Shown one piece after another: positions 24,376 to 39,300 of a DNA stretch of 64,000 nucleotides; positions within the stretch are counted from its first letter, which is position 1, and each line of letters opens with the position of its first letter. This DNA comes from Membranipora membranacea (lineage: Eukaryota; Bryozoa; Gymnolaemata; Cheilostomatida; Membraniporidae), in assembly GCA_914767715.1 (NCBI GenBank), contig OU612069.1, positions 13,761,387 through 13,825,386 of the forward strand, read 5' to 3'. A program made the translations under genes and the position numbers. Under the pieces are notes generated by a model. The model had not been told where the DNA came from. It was given only the letters and a program-made list of their open reading frames with translations, and did not search any database.

Positions 24376-27300
24376 ATGGCTAGCTGTATTGATACAAATT
24401 TTCCAGTTCATGGACTTCTTCCTAAAAAGGAAACAGGTGCTCTGAACTATTTGAATAAATACCCAAACTTTGATGGAAAGGATGTGGTGATTGCTATACT
24501 CGACACTGGTGTTGATCCTGGAGCAAGTGGGCTGCAGGTAATTACTGTAACGATCGATTCTCTCCAAACTATCTATTGCACTTATTTGTATTGTATTTGT
24601 ATTGCTCTGTTGGTGTGTGTTCTTTTATAGACTCGAGAATCAGATAATGAGGAGTGTATTTAATACACTTGATGATGATTACTAGGGTCACAGGTTTGTG
24701 TGACCTATTTTTAATATCTTGTGCCATGGAAATTCACTAAAGACACAGTCTAAAACTGTATTGTTGACGTATAGCATACACTGTTAAGCTCACGCTGAAG
24801 ATTTAAGATCGCAGTGTTCAATTATTTTAAACAGGTTACCCCTAATGGTGAGACTAAAATAATCGACTTGTATGATGCGACAGGCGCGGGGGATGTTGAT
24901 ACAAGTACCGTGGTGGAGGCAAAGGATGGCGAGATAACCGGACTTACAGGGCGTGTATTAAAGGTATTTAAGGAATACTAGGCAATCAGGAATAGCTCAT
25001 TTGGTAGTGCGCTGGACATAAGATCAGATGTGCCTGCTGATGCAAACCCCTTATCGGAGTATTGCTGGTTGTTTACCCTATTCGCCCTTAGTAACTTGTT
25101 ACACTTTCCCCTACCAGTTGTTACATTCACAGTTCAGCACTGGCCACTCGTCTCAGGCCAACAAAGGTTTTAAGCGCAGCTTCTATCCTCCATCATCGAG
25201 GAGTTCATTGGTATTACATGTCTACATAGGCTAGTATATGTAAGCACTTTGTAAAGAACTGCCAGGGTGCTTATCAGAGACATTACATTACAAAAATTTA
25301 TGCTGTTCTGAAAGGGCACTAAAAACCGTCGCTGACGACTGGTGTTGTAAGACATGTTGTAGGACAGGTCTTACAGCGCTCACAGCCTCTACTGCATTGT
25401 TCTTAAATACAATACAACAATGTTATACAGCCTACGTCGTTAAACATATATTGTTCTTGAGTGCTGTAAGACAAGTTGTACAACATGTCTTACAACACTC
25501 CTGTGTTAGATCAGACTAAGTACCTAAACTTTGTCTTACATTGCAACATGGGCTGCACCAACAAACCCTCTACCATGATTTTTTATTAAATTGGCTATTG
25601 CCCATACAGAACTGGACTTTCTGTAATGTAGGCCTACAGAAAAATTCCAGTTCTCTACTTGGCAGTAGCCAGTTTAATAAAAAATCATAGTAGAGGGTTT
25701 GTTGGTGCAGCCCATGCTGCTTGCTAAGACATGTTTTAGGCACTTAGTCCAACCACAATCCAACACTCGGGTGCTCTGAGACATGTTGCAGGTGCTGTTT
25801 GAGACAAGTCCCACAGCACCAACAACAATGCTTCAAAATAAGATGAGTTAAGGTATTGAGTGCTCTAAGAAGTGGCCCATACTGCACCTGCCACATGTTT
25901 TACGACAAGTAGGCTAGATGTCAGCCAAATCAGATAAGTCGCAATTTACTTACCTGTATTAATTTGACTGAAATTTTGGCAAAGATTTCTTTACCATTAT
26001 ACTTAGTCTAAGCCCCCCAGACTCTCGCCACACTGTCCAAAGTCCCCCCCCCCCCCCATTATTTTTACCTAATAGATAAATGTTGTATGATTCCATTAGA
26101 TCCCAGAGAGTTGGAGTAACCCATCAGGGAAGTATCATATAGGTCTGAAGAGGATATATCAGCTATTCCCAAGTAGTGTCCTCCAATCAACAGTCACTCA
26201 GGAACGTAAGAAGAGAGACTGGACACGTCCCCACAATCAGCTGATTACTGACGCTACGACGGCGAAAACACAAAATGACAAAAAGACATCCAAGCTCATC
26301 ACGGAGGTAAGAGCAGCAACAGCTTGAAGGTTCTCGTTGGCTCATGATTTGATTGGCTGTTGGCTAGGAACGTCAGCAAATGCTAAGTCACTGAAAGCAC
26401 CTATTGAGATGTAATGAAAATGAAACAAAATTACTTACGCACTCACCTTATACCATTAGGTTCTTTCAGAAAAATACCATCCGCCTAAGCATTGAGTCTC
26501 ATCCACCCACACATTGGCTAGGTTCTCTACTCTGACAAAATAATGTTTTTAAGATTTTAGTCCGCTTCCTTATCAGAAACTGTTAACCAAAAGTCTCTTG
26601 TCTTGTTAGTTACAATACCTATGGATATTTAGAAATCACTCTCTTTGACCTATCAAACTTGACAGTTTTCATTGAATATAGCCAATCATTGTAGGAGTCA
26701 TTGATAAGCTCATAACATTTGTCAAATTTTTCCTCCTGCCTGAATACACTCTTTACACCTAAAATATCCGCCAGTTCAATAGGATCAGTGGGTTATTTCA
26801 ACTGCCTGATATCAACTTAGTTTTCACTTTTCACAGGCATTCAGTTTGAAATATTTTTATTATCAGAATAAATGCTGGAGCTTATATGAATTCCATTCAA
26901 CTCTGCCCATTACTTCCTTCTCGATGAGCGCTGATGCAAGGATCATTCTTTATATTACTTTTTTTGCCTGTCATAACCAATACCATGTCACGGTTCTTTT
27001 CCTGACATTTTAGAAGGAAAAACTAGACAAGTCCGAGACAGATGCCAAGGTTGAACTGCTAAATAGCCTGGATGACAAGTACGGCGATATCGGGCCGGTG
27101 TGTGACTGTATCGTATTCCACGACGGCCAAACTTGGAGGTGAGCCTACGAAATATATAACCAAATCAATGTGTAGTTGTACTCACCAAAATAAATATATA
27201 TTGTATATTATCTAAGATATGGAACGTTTTTATCTACCCTTTTTTGCTTTTTGATCCAATAACCAGCGTAGTATCAGTGCATATCAAATTAAATGTTAAA

Positions 27301-30300
27301 TTTGAGGCTTGTTATTGACTCTGTGCCTCTATCAACAATCAATCCCATCAATGGATCATATCCAACAGGTCAATTTCTGGGCTGTTACGTAGCCTTTCTT
27401 ATACATGCTGCTGATGATGTACATCAACTGACCTTTCATGCTAATTAGTCGTAAAATCTGTCAGCATCTACTGCTGTTGGTATGATAAAATCACAGAGTA
27501 AGGATACTCTGTGATAAAATCTGACCTCTTAGGGTTTTGAGCCAGCTCAACCACTGTCAATTAATTAGCAATGGTATATAAAGGCATCTTGTTGAATCAA
27601 GGCAGCTTTGAATGTTATATTAATGAAGTCAAATCAATCTGGCAATGTATTGGTGTGAAAATGGAGTTGAATGCCCAACCAGTGACCTTCCTTTCATTGG
27701 TGGAACAGCTGAGGAAATATTGTCCTTATGCAAATTTGATTGATGATGAAGTAACAGCAGTTTTTTTCTGCTGGTCCAAACCCCAGGATGCATATTGGAT
27801 CATTTTTCAAACCCAAGACTTTTCTCCTCGTTGAAATACAGATTACATCAAGCAAAAATAAAGATGGCGCCTAGAATTTACAAAGTTATGCTGACTAGCC
27901 TTAGATTTTGTGCCTTGACTACAGGTTATATATCTGTCTACCACATGACGCCCCTAGATTTTTCCGGCACAAAAAACACTCACTTTTCAATACTTTTCCT
28001 CCGTCACTCCATTTCTCCTAAAACAAATTTACAACCAACTGTTAATTATGTGACGATGATAAGTAATCAGTTTTTTTATCACATGATTACCATCTGGGAA
28101 CAATAATACAGTCACAGGGTCGATTATAATTAAACCTCCATCATCATGAAGGAGCAAAGAAAAATTATTTTCTGTTCACTCATATTCTAGCTCCCTTAGA
28201 AAGTAGTGCTATCTCTCTCTTCAACGTCAAGATAATGAATCACAAGATTGAATTACAACCGTTTATACTAAAGATTTTTCAAGGTCCTTAATTTAATGAT
28301 AATCTGTATGAATGACATGTTTGCCATTCTACTAGTTTAAGCACTCAAACTGCCGAGATGGCTGGTAGTAGCGTCTCATAATCAACCACTTTCCCCACCC
28401 ATTGAGTAGTGAATATAATGAAGTACTACTTCCAGCTATCCTTGTATGGTTTGAGCGCTTGCGCTAGAATTCTACAGTCTTGGTGGTATTGTTATGTTTC
28501 CTATTGTCTGGTTTTGTAGAGGATGTGTGGATGTTTCGGAGAGCGGAGACTTGGATACTTGTAAGCTTATGTCAAGTTACAGAGAGGAACACGAGTACTC
28601 TAGATTCAGCGATGCTGATATGCTCAACTATTCTCTCAATATCTACGATGAGGGTAACCTTCTCGAGATATGTGTCAACTCAGGTCAGTGCTTAGCGTAG
28701 TGTTTGTACCAGGGGATGGGAAAATTACCCATGTCAAGTCATATAGAGTCATTTAGAACCAGGTAGACTCAAATCATTTGAAGTCAATACATGTAGACAG
28801 TCAAAACATTCAAAGTCAAATCGCAAGTCAGTCAATAGTTACCAACATGGCTGGTATTGATAGGGGTTTGGAATAATGTCTTCTATGCAAAAAAGAACAT
28901 GTAGCTACTAACACGCAAAACCACATCGGGACAATTTTTTGCTCAGTAAGGCTCGTCGTGCTCATGCTGGCAAGACCATCAGTGCTAGTCCATTTTTATG
29001 CTTAAAATTGGTCATTGAGGATTCTAAGGTCCATTTGGAGTGGGACCTGTGTGTAAAGATAATTTATTTGCTGTGAAAAAAAAAATTGCACTCTGCTAAA
29101 ATTTGATATATTTTTATAACATGCATTTCATGTAAACCAAGGAGTCTTTAACTCCTTGTGTAAACCAAGCAGAAATTAATCTGTTATGAAGTAAACATTA
29201 CATTACATACTCATCAAAGTTGAAGTGCATTAACACTGCAGATTTTTCCACAAGATTTTTCCCCGCTCAATAATTCAGTCAGATTTCCATAATAATAAGC
29301 AATCGTTGGGAGCAACAATTAAATCTGTGTTTTGTGACATCCCTTCTGAGTTGACCGCATTGACTGCATTGAATTTTGACCTCAGATTTTTGGCTGCTCT
29401 CAGCTTTCATAAAAGATAAATCTGAAAGAAAATCGGCAGTGTAAATGCACCTTAAAAGTACATTATTGAGGTAAGTTTAACCTTTATCCTCTATTACTTT
29501 TAGGATCTCACGGTACTCATGTAGCGGCCATAGCAGCCGCTCACGAGCCCAACAGTGCTGAGAGGAACGGAGTGGCTCCCGGTGCTAAAATAATCGGTAT
29601 CAAGATCGGAGATTCCCGTCTCGGATCTGAGGAAACCGCTCTAGGTCTCATCAGAGCTGTGAGTTATACTGTTAGAGATTAGCCTGAGTGTCCAAGTCGT
29701 TTGGGAGTGGGTCGGAAGGTGACAAGTATTTGTATAGCAGCACTTTGCTATTTACCAGATTTGTGTATAATGATGTAACTGTAGTATGGTGTTAAGCTGG
29801 ACTGTTAATATACCACTGAGGTGTACTTCTATTCTGAGCTTTCAAACCAATTGTACTTTTAGTGAGTTGTCCTCCTCTGAGTTGAAACGGGACAACTCCC
29901 AAAATGACTATTTTATGTTAAGTCAATCAATGGGAGGCAAACTAAATAATTAATGCTTAGGGTGACACCATATCTTACTATATGTATAGCTTATCATATT
30001 GTATCAAAAGTGATCACATGATAAATTAGTTTTTGTTGTTGTAGTTTTGGAGAGTTATAGAAGCGAGAGCTGATATTGTAAATCTCAGTTTCGGTGAATC
30101 AGTCAGATGGTGTAACGATGGGTAAGACTTATCTCCACATGCTTTCATCTTATATTATCAAACATTAAATATTGGCCGATCTATGGATGCCCATCATTCA
30201 GGGAGGTAGAATAATATATTGTAAATATTGATGAACATTTCATCAATGCAAATTAAAATAAAAATTGTCGGTCAGTTTGAAAGAGTGCTCCGCGCGCTCT

Positions 30301-33300
30301 TGTGGATTATATGGATATATTTAGTAAGCCACTGTTGCGAATGCGTTGTGCATCATATAAAACAGTTAGCTGAGTACTCCTGAGTTGGTATTGAAAAAAA
30401 ATAAATTAAAACTGTCTATCCATAAAAAAGACTATCCAAATCTGTTGGAACTATCCTTAAAAAAATATGTTATTGCTCTTGGTGGTTTGTCACCCACTAA
30501 GTACTTGCTTTCCTTTGATTCCGATACTGTTGATTCTATGTATCTAACCATTGATATGAATTTATGGATCAGTGTTAAAATACAAAGCGTGGTTATTTGT
30601 AGAGATATGCCATCAAGTATAACGCTTTGTGTCAGATAGATAAAGCTGCAAATCTGGCAGCATTTACGTTATGCATTGATTGACGTCCCGGTAACAACCT
30701 TCAAAAACTCATGACTGCATGGCAAAAGTTTACAAGTATCAGCTTTTCTGGATTCTGAACTTCTCAACCAATCGAAGATGAGAAATACGGTCCAGCAACC
30801 ATACATATATAGCCATACGCTTGCTCAGGGTCAGATATGTTACCCTCATCCATATAATATATATCAGAGAATCTAACCATATTACAGCCGTGTGAAGGAT
30901 GTAGTGGACACAGCAGTGAATAAGTACGGAGTATTATTCTTCAGCTCAGCTGGTAACTCTGGACCAGCTCTCAGTACTACCGGAGCTCCAGGGTGTACTC
31001 TCTCCTCAGCTATCGGTATGTCTGTCTCCGTCATAAACTCCCTCATCTACAAGAGTCTTGGGGCTCAGACTTCTACTAAACCCACAGACTAAATGAACTA
31101 ATACATAATGTTTCAGTAAATCTATGACTAATCCTCTGTGATAATATATGTTACAGGGATAAAGTTAATTATATGATTTTCGAGGTATATTGTTTTTTTA
31201 TGGATACCTATGATACCAATCCAGCTTTTTTACTTTTTGTTGTTTAGGTTGTGCGGTTAAAATTGCACCTTCAAAAGATTTTAAATTTGAAATGCTCAGG
31301 TTAAAATAGTAGTAAAAAATAGTATGTATTAATTCAATCATTAAACAATTGTAAACATAAAACAGCACAACTGCACCAAACTTTGTCTCTTCTTCTGATA
31401 GCAACTGTCCATAGGCAAAATTAAAATTCAGATCACAGAGCAAAAACTAAGAAATATAAGAATTATAAATTGCAGTGCACGCCTGAGCAATACTTTGCCT
31501 TTAACTCCCTGAACTGTAGCACCGGGGGCCTGCCTTTTTCTGCCACATTCCAAAAAGGTAGTTGATGTTTAGCCTTAATATTCGAATTGTTGTAATTGGA
31601 GTCATACTTTGATATTCTCTAACAGGTGTAGGAGCTTATGTCTCACCAGAAATGATGGCAGCGGAGTATTCTCTTAGAGAGAAAGTACCACACAATGTGT
31701 ACACCTGGTCATCACGAGGACCGACAGCAGACGGAGCCATCGGTGTGTCTATAAGCGCTCCCGGAGGTATGTTAGTCAACATGTAGACACCTTAGATTTT
31801 AAAAGTCATCCCAACAGTTACTTGTAATCATGTATGAAACAATCTACGATCAAAACGTATCTCCAATTTGTTATTTGCAATGTATAAAACAATTTCAAGT
31901 GTACATCAAATTGTTACCAGCAATGTACAGAGGAATTTCAAATTAAAATTGATCTCCAAATTGTTGTTTACAATGTGTAGAGCGATCTATATTCTAAATC
32001 AATCTCCAAATCATCATTTACACTGTATAAATTTCTTGCTATCCAACTCAGGCATAGTTCTTTCAGACCTCTCATGGCAATATAACCTACCGCAAAGAGC
32101 TATTTGGATAATACATTCATATATATGAACTTCATGACAATGTCTCCCTTTTTTAAAGGAGCGATAACCTCAGTTCCTAACTGGACATTGAGGGGACAGC
32201 AGATGATGAACGGGACAAGTATGTCCTCACCTAATGCTGCTGGTTGTATGGCTCTTGTGCTATCAGGTTAGTCAAATGACATTTTATCACCTTTTCAATC
32301 AATAGATCTCATACCAATGTTTCTGCAAAAAAAATCGATGTCTTATGGAAATTATCCTGTTTCGGTTGGGAATACAACATAGGTGAAATCAAAATTATTG
32401 AAATGTGTAAGTTTTACTTGCTTTTATGTCCTTCAAATCTAATTTGTTCGAGACACATTTGCAACATTGTTTGGTTTTTCAAATTCCCAGGTTTGAAGCA
32501 GAGTAGTATCCCTTACACCACTGCCAGTACAAGACGTGCCATGGAGAACTCAGCTAAGCCCGTAGAAGGAGCAGATCCATTTGCTCTCGGCTGTGGTATA
32601 TTCCAGGTACTCACATCCCAGAAACATGAAGAGTCACATGAACATTACAACGCTGGAATGAACTGAAATAATCTAACTTTTCACGCAAACCTGGAAGCAA
32701 TTGAAGAGCATCATTGTTTTATTCAATGTCCTTGAAGAAGGCACTCTGATATATTGGGCCAATATTCTCGCCTTTGTCATGCTGTAGAACCAATCAAGAC
32801 AATACTGTTAGCTGTCACCAGAATCTGTTGGCACAATATGATACGCTTCGGTTTTCTCGTTACTGTCAATCCAAGAACACGAATTTAAAAATTCCATTGC
32901 TGTACCTTGGATTTCTTCTGTGATAATGATTATCAAATACTTTTCACTACAGGTAGATAGAATGTACGAGTATATGGCAACTTATCAAGGAAAGCCTGAG
33001 GACCTGGTAAACTTCACTGTACAGACACACAGGGGGCGTGGCATATATATCAGAGAAGAGGCGGAGCTTATGAAGAAACAGCAACAATTTATGGTCAATA
33101 TAACTCCTCAGTTTGTCAGCAACAAGGGAGGTTTGTATGTACGGCTAATAAGTCCGCAATATTTTTGAGAAATTACGTTTTGTTTTATTTAGGAGTGAGA
33201 GGAACACCTTGGTTCAGTTGAATCAAGATTCCAGAACCCAAATTTATTTGACTTGTTGTCCTCCCTGTGACATGGTTGATAAATGAAACAAATTACTGTC

Positions 33301-36300
33301 TGCGATTAACCTGATACACTCATTAGCCGCGTGTCTATGTCCTGTCTAGTGCTGACATACTGAAAGATAGTTGTTACTTTTCAAACCCCCACACTGGCAT
33401 CAAGTTACTGAGCCACAACTGTAGCCACAACTGTACTATATAAGGATTAAATTTGTAATGTGAGATTTAAAAAAAACTCACAAAACGAAGATGAATTGAA
33501 ATGTTAATAGAGGACAATGCCAAAATGCGACACTTTTGGCTATAATATATAATATTTGATTTTATTCCTTCATACTTTCCAATATAGCTGCTGGTATGTT
33601 GCAGACTGTTCAAACTGTGCCACAATCCATAGATATATTCACATTTTCATTGCATCCACCATCATCCAACAATGTTCTCCCTGATGTGCGAAAAACAACA
33701 ACAACAAAATAAAATTAAGGGGACAAAACTCAATCCAATGAAAACAATAAATTCTCTTACAGAGGAGTTTGTTTCTGAGGAGGAGCAGAGGTTGAAGATT
33801 CAGTTTAAGAAGTCCTTAGCTCTGACATGCGGTGAAGCCTGGGTACATATACCTTCTCATCTAGAGACAATGAATGGCAGCCGAATGTTTGCTGTCAAAC
33901 TGGATATAGACGGACTGTCCCCTGGTGCTCATTTTACTGAGGTATGCTGCTATGGGTTTCTGCTCACACAGTATGAGACACTTCAACTTGCTCATGTGTT
34001 GTCCCTGATCGGCTGTTGGGTTGAGAAGCCAAGAGCCATTCCGACTCAATACATTAGTTGCTGTGCAGTTGGAGGAATGAGACTTATCTATTCATAAGGC
34101 GGTAGTAGTGATGGAATTCTTATTGTCATTACCATTTATTTAGTCTGTTGCTGTAGATTGTGTGCAACGTCCACGTATTTCATCACCTGGGTTGACTACA
34201 ATTAAATGTTGCACACTTGGTGTACTCATTCTTATCCTTTTGTTCCTTTGAATCTAAGCCAATGAATAATCATCCCAGACCATCCCATACACACCAGGGT
34301 AATTATACATACTGGTGGAATGATTTAACCAAAAAAATAAGTTTTGAATATATCTTCCCTGGTTGCTGGTAGTGGCATTTCATCATCAACCTGAGGAGTC
34401 ACCTAAGAGACTTTAGATTTTACTAATTTGTTATCTTAACCTCACAGATTCTGGCATATGATGTTGAGTGTATTGAGAAGGGACCTCTGTTTAGAGTACC
34501 TGTCACTGTAATTAAACCTGATGGGTAAGTACACTCTGTCCTATCTATACTGATAGAGCTTGTTCGCCCTTACCTGGTAGGCAGATTATCAGTAGAAGAG
34601 AGCAAATCAACTACATGGGAGCTGATGAAACTTGATCTATGTCATGCTAGGCGTCGCAAACACTTTGCCATGTTTCAAAACGAGGAGTCAAGCTATAACA
34701 AAAGATCAAAAAGTAGAAAATCAAAGAGAGTATCAGTATTGGGGGTTACTACTAGTCACCTGGCAGTTGAACAAGAGTACATTTGTTCAACATTTGCACA
34801 TGGTGGGAATCTGCCCCCAAATCATTATTGTTAAAAGTGTACACTGGGAACACCATACTCTATTTCTGTTCTTAAATCTACCAAAGAAGTATTTGCAGAA
34901 GATTTCTTACATGCTTGAAACAGTTAATATCATGGCTGGCTGGCATTTACTCCGCCTCATAACTTTAAAAAGAAACTCCCGTTTAGCCAACACTTACTGG
35001 TGCTATGTAACAATTAGTTACCCACAAACTAGCTGAACTAAACTGTAGCTAATATTCAGTCACTCTTGTGTTTGCAGTAGCGAGAGTGCTGTAGAACACC
35101 AGTATAGTTATCAGGGTACCTTCACTCCTGGACAGATCAGACGACACTTTGTACAGGTGCCAGCAGGTGCTACAGGAGCTAGTAAGTAACTTATTTTTAT
35201 CATGATCAGTATGAGTAAATTTTAATTGAAGACTATTCAAAACCAAAGTAATATATAGTCAGGCAGCTAGTTCTGCAGTTCTACAGTAGTGCGATACTTT
35301 TACAATGGAAAAATTCATAGCACTTCTTGGTTAGATGTTTAATGTTATGAATCGTCTCCCCTGCTCATATATGATGTAAACATGGGGCATGTATCGCTCA
35401 AACACAATAAGCTGCCTCTTCCAAAGTTTACAAAAATGTTGCATAACTATTGCGTAATTAGCTGTCGGACTATATAGTGCTTTGGTAAATGTTTAGGCTT
35501 TAAAGCTATTTAACAATGTAGTAATCTGCATTTAATCGTAGGTGGATTGCATGACCCAAGGCGGTCTCAATAATTTCTGCCTTTTTGTTGTTGGAAACCG
35601 ATAATCCATACATTAACACAATCGCTATCAGCTAGAAAAGAAAACATCCTTGACTTTGTTTTGTAATTTGATTCACAATCTGAACTTTTCTCCTTATTTG
35701 TGTCGCTGCTTTTTGCCCCTACAACAGCGTGTTAATTGAACTGTGGATTCAGCTGGTCCTGAGGGCTGCAGGATGCTTGCTTTTCCTCCAAAATTTGCTT
35801 AGTTATAGTTGGCAACATATTGGATGTTATGATCACCACTCTAGGAGAAATGGATTGAATTCGTTATGAATTTTTCTTAATTCTTTTGGATTCAAGTTTC
35901 ATGTTGCATGCCCTTTTCAGATTAATTATGCACACAATTTAACTGAAACGCTTCAACGAGTTGCTCAAACCCATGATTTGATGTTGTGTTTAGCGGTGAG
36001 GATCACCACTACACAGAGTGCCGAACCCAGTACTGTTCTACTGATGCATTCCGTATCACTTCTACCTGGTAGAATATTCCAAGCAATGGAACATGAAAAG
36101 TATGGTGCTTTTAATGTTGGGGTGCCTGAGGAAGTCAGTTTCCCTGTCAAGGTCAGTTGAAGGTCATTAAAGAGGGAGCGTGGCTGAAACAACCTTCATC
36201 AAAATACACTCAGCTAACCATTGTTGCTCTAGATTTTCCTTCAATTTTCCCAGATGTGATTCTTAACACAATTTCACTTCATTTGGTTAGCTGTTGTATA

Positions 36301-39300
36301 GTGTTGAAGTGTTGTATTTGCCTCCTCTGACATTATAGCCGCTCCATTTTGTTGCTTTTTAGAGGTGACTGCATGCTGTAGCCAGGACACCTTGATAAAT
36401 CTCCATATAGTACAACTGCAGCCCAACACTGATACCAAATCTGTGACAGATAGATTTAGAGTCAAAGTTAGCGCCGACTTCGAGTTCACCAGAAATATTC
36501 GTGTCATGGTACGGGAAAATGCAGTAGATGATTATTAATGAGCCCATTTCCACTCTTTTTACCTTTGCTGCGTGTGTTAAAAAAGAGTAACCGAATCGCA
36601 AGAGGACAACTCCATAGAAAGGCTCAAAATCAAGCTCTGATAACTGTCTATTGATAATTGGCATTTAGCTTTGGAAGTTATGTTTTATACCGGTAATAGA
36701 AGAATAGACAATGCCAAAAAACACATTTGGTTTATCTTCGTCAGTTTGCCAAGGGAAGCCAATAGCAGGAATTAAGACACCAGAGTTGATAAAGCTTTGT
36801 GTCATATTTACAATTAGCAAGCCTTCCCATAACATACATTCATTTTCAAAAAGGCAAAATTGAAGTGCAATGTGAAGATTGTTTAAGCAATATCAACAAA
36901 TCCTGCCGATAAATTTAATATGCATAGTTATCCTTTATATTTGATTGCCTCAAAGTCATCTATCATCAAAAGTTGCCAGTTACGCCCTTAGGAAGCGATC
37001 ATGGAAATGACAAAATTTTTCATCCATAAACAGCCTGTGACCTTGTTCCAACTTAGTGGTATCGCAAAGGTACTATTTTCATGATAGTATATACAAGATA
37101 GTACATTTATAGTACCTTGTCATATCAACTTTTAGTGAAAATCAGTTAGAACTGGGCCTCAGGATGATCATGAACCTGTGCCAATATTCTTATTTAGACT
37201 TAGAACTCCAGAATTATACAGAAAACCTGATTCTTTCACTATCACTTTATTAATCATTATTCGACATTTTATCCCTCTGTTTTCTGTGACCCACAGGAAG
37301 GCGTAACACTGGAGCTTTGTATGGCAAAGTTCTGGTCTAATCTCGGACAAGCAGATATAGACTATAGTATCAGATTCTCTGGTATAAGCATAACTCAAAA
37401 TCCACTGGTCATTGTAAGTACATCATTTCCGCACCGTCACATCATAAGCACATCACATCCTCACTGTCACCTTGTCAGTACACTGTCCCCCATCTATTGC
37501 AGTTGGACACTTGACTTTGTCATTGACTTGACTCTAGTTGTGAAAAACTGGATTCTAGATGTCAGGCACCTGACTTTAATTGTCAGTGACACTTGAAAGG
37601 CACTTGACAGTAGATGTCAGTGACTTGATTCTAGTTGTCAGTGATTTGATTGTAGTTGTCTGGCACTGGACCTTAGTATTCAGTGACTTGACTAGTTTTA
37701 ATGCTTTTTATGGTGTTGAGAATCTCCAAATGTCATATGTACGAAATTCCTGCAAAATCCTGCAAAAAGGACTGAGAAGAATTAATACGAGAAAGAGATC
37801 AAAGTTTAGCCCAACTTGGGTGCTCCCTCTCTTCTGATAACCCATAATCACCTATCAGTAGAGAGGGAGCAACTCAAAACACAGATCAGATCAAACTTGA
37901 TGAGGTATTTCAGAACTCCATTATTAATGCTCTTGGCTTAAAACCATTTACTGTTGTACACATTTGCTACAGGTATTCACTGAACTGCCACAACTCATAG
38001 CTAGGACAGTTCCCCCTCAAAGTGCCAGAATTGATCATCTACCATCCAAATAATTATTTTTATCTTCATATTCTCTACTTCTTCATAGCAATCAGGAGAC
38101 TCTGTTACACAGATGAATATAAGCTCTGAGCTGCGGAGTCAGGCTATAAAACCTTCAGTTAGTCTGACACAGCTAGTACAGACCATACGTCCGAGTAAAG
38201 CTACTATACTACCGCTAACATCTACAAGAGATCAGTCACCAGAGGGCGCTCTTATATACGCGTGTACCATGGAGTACTCATTCAAAATGGTGGGTATAAG
38301 GTTGTTATAAATTTTAATTTGTTTTGGGTTTTGCTTGAATCTGATTTTGTATGAAATCCGGAAATAAGAGTATTGTTTTGTGCTAGGCTACCTTTACTGT
38401 TCTTTTCTTTCTTATTGACAAATTTTTGTTTATATGTTTGTATTAGATATTTTGGTCAATTTTAAACCGGACGAAATTTTTTGAGATGCTGATCATTTGA
38501 ATCCCATTTTGGGATTTGAAAAAGTGCTGCTTTGGGAAAGCCATGTCCAATAGGTTCATATTCAGCATTCATGCTGCCATTTAACACCTGTTAATCTGTT
38601 TGCCTTTCTGTCTGTTTCACAGACCAAGGCAGGAGATGTAACACCAGACTTTAAGCTTCTCTCAGATCTGTTATACGAGAATCCATTCGACACACAGATG
38701 TGGCTTCTATATGATTCTAACAAGCAGGAATTACTCTGCGGGGATGCTTATCCAAGGAGGGTATGTAGTCCTGGTCACATGAGCAGTCAAAGACCAATCA
38801 AATGATTAGCAGACGAAATGCTGTCTCTGATTGGCTGTAGGTTGTGGAGGGATATCACCCCATCAAACAACCAATCAGAGCCAACACGTCGCTAGATGTT
38901 TAGCTGAAATTCAGGATAGTCATTGCATGCTCTGACCACCTTGGTAATTTTGATATTCTGGTTATGTCAAAAAAGGATGCATGTGTATTCTAGGAACTTA
39001 TAAAATTTGCATTTCTCATACTGAACTCCCATAAGAAAAAATGAATTTCTCGCAGCTCCTAAACCTCCTCAGACTCTTCAGATCAACCTGTATAGAGATG
39101 CACCCCTAATTGTACTTGAACAACCTGAGGGTGAATGGCGAGACTGTGATTTCCTGGAGATGTGGCTGGTTGGGGTTCCCCATTCTAGCCTGGGTTATGT
39201 CTCCGTTACCCGCAGAAATTTATTGTTTGCAAATAAGTCACATCATCCCGCCCTTTCAAATCTCACATAACCCTAGTCAATCATTAAACTTTGACCTTTT

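Noticed and set aside
30385-30639. 84-codon frame in the TPP2 intron after exon 7
   Set aside because: No phase-compatible splice sites and no similarity to TPP2, whose exons 7 and 8 already join in frame.
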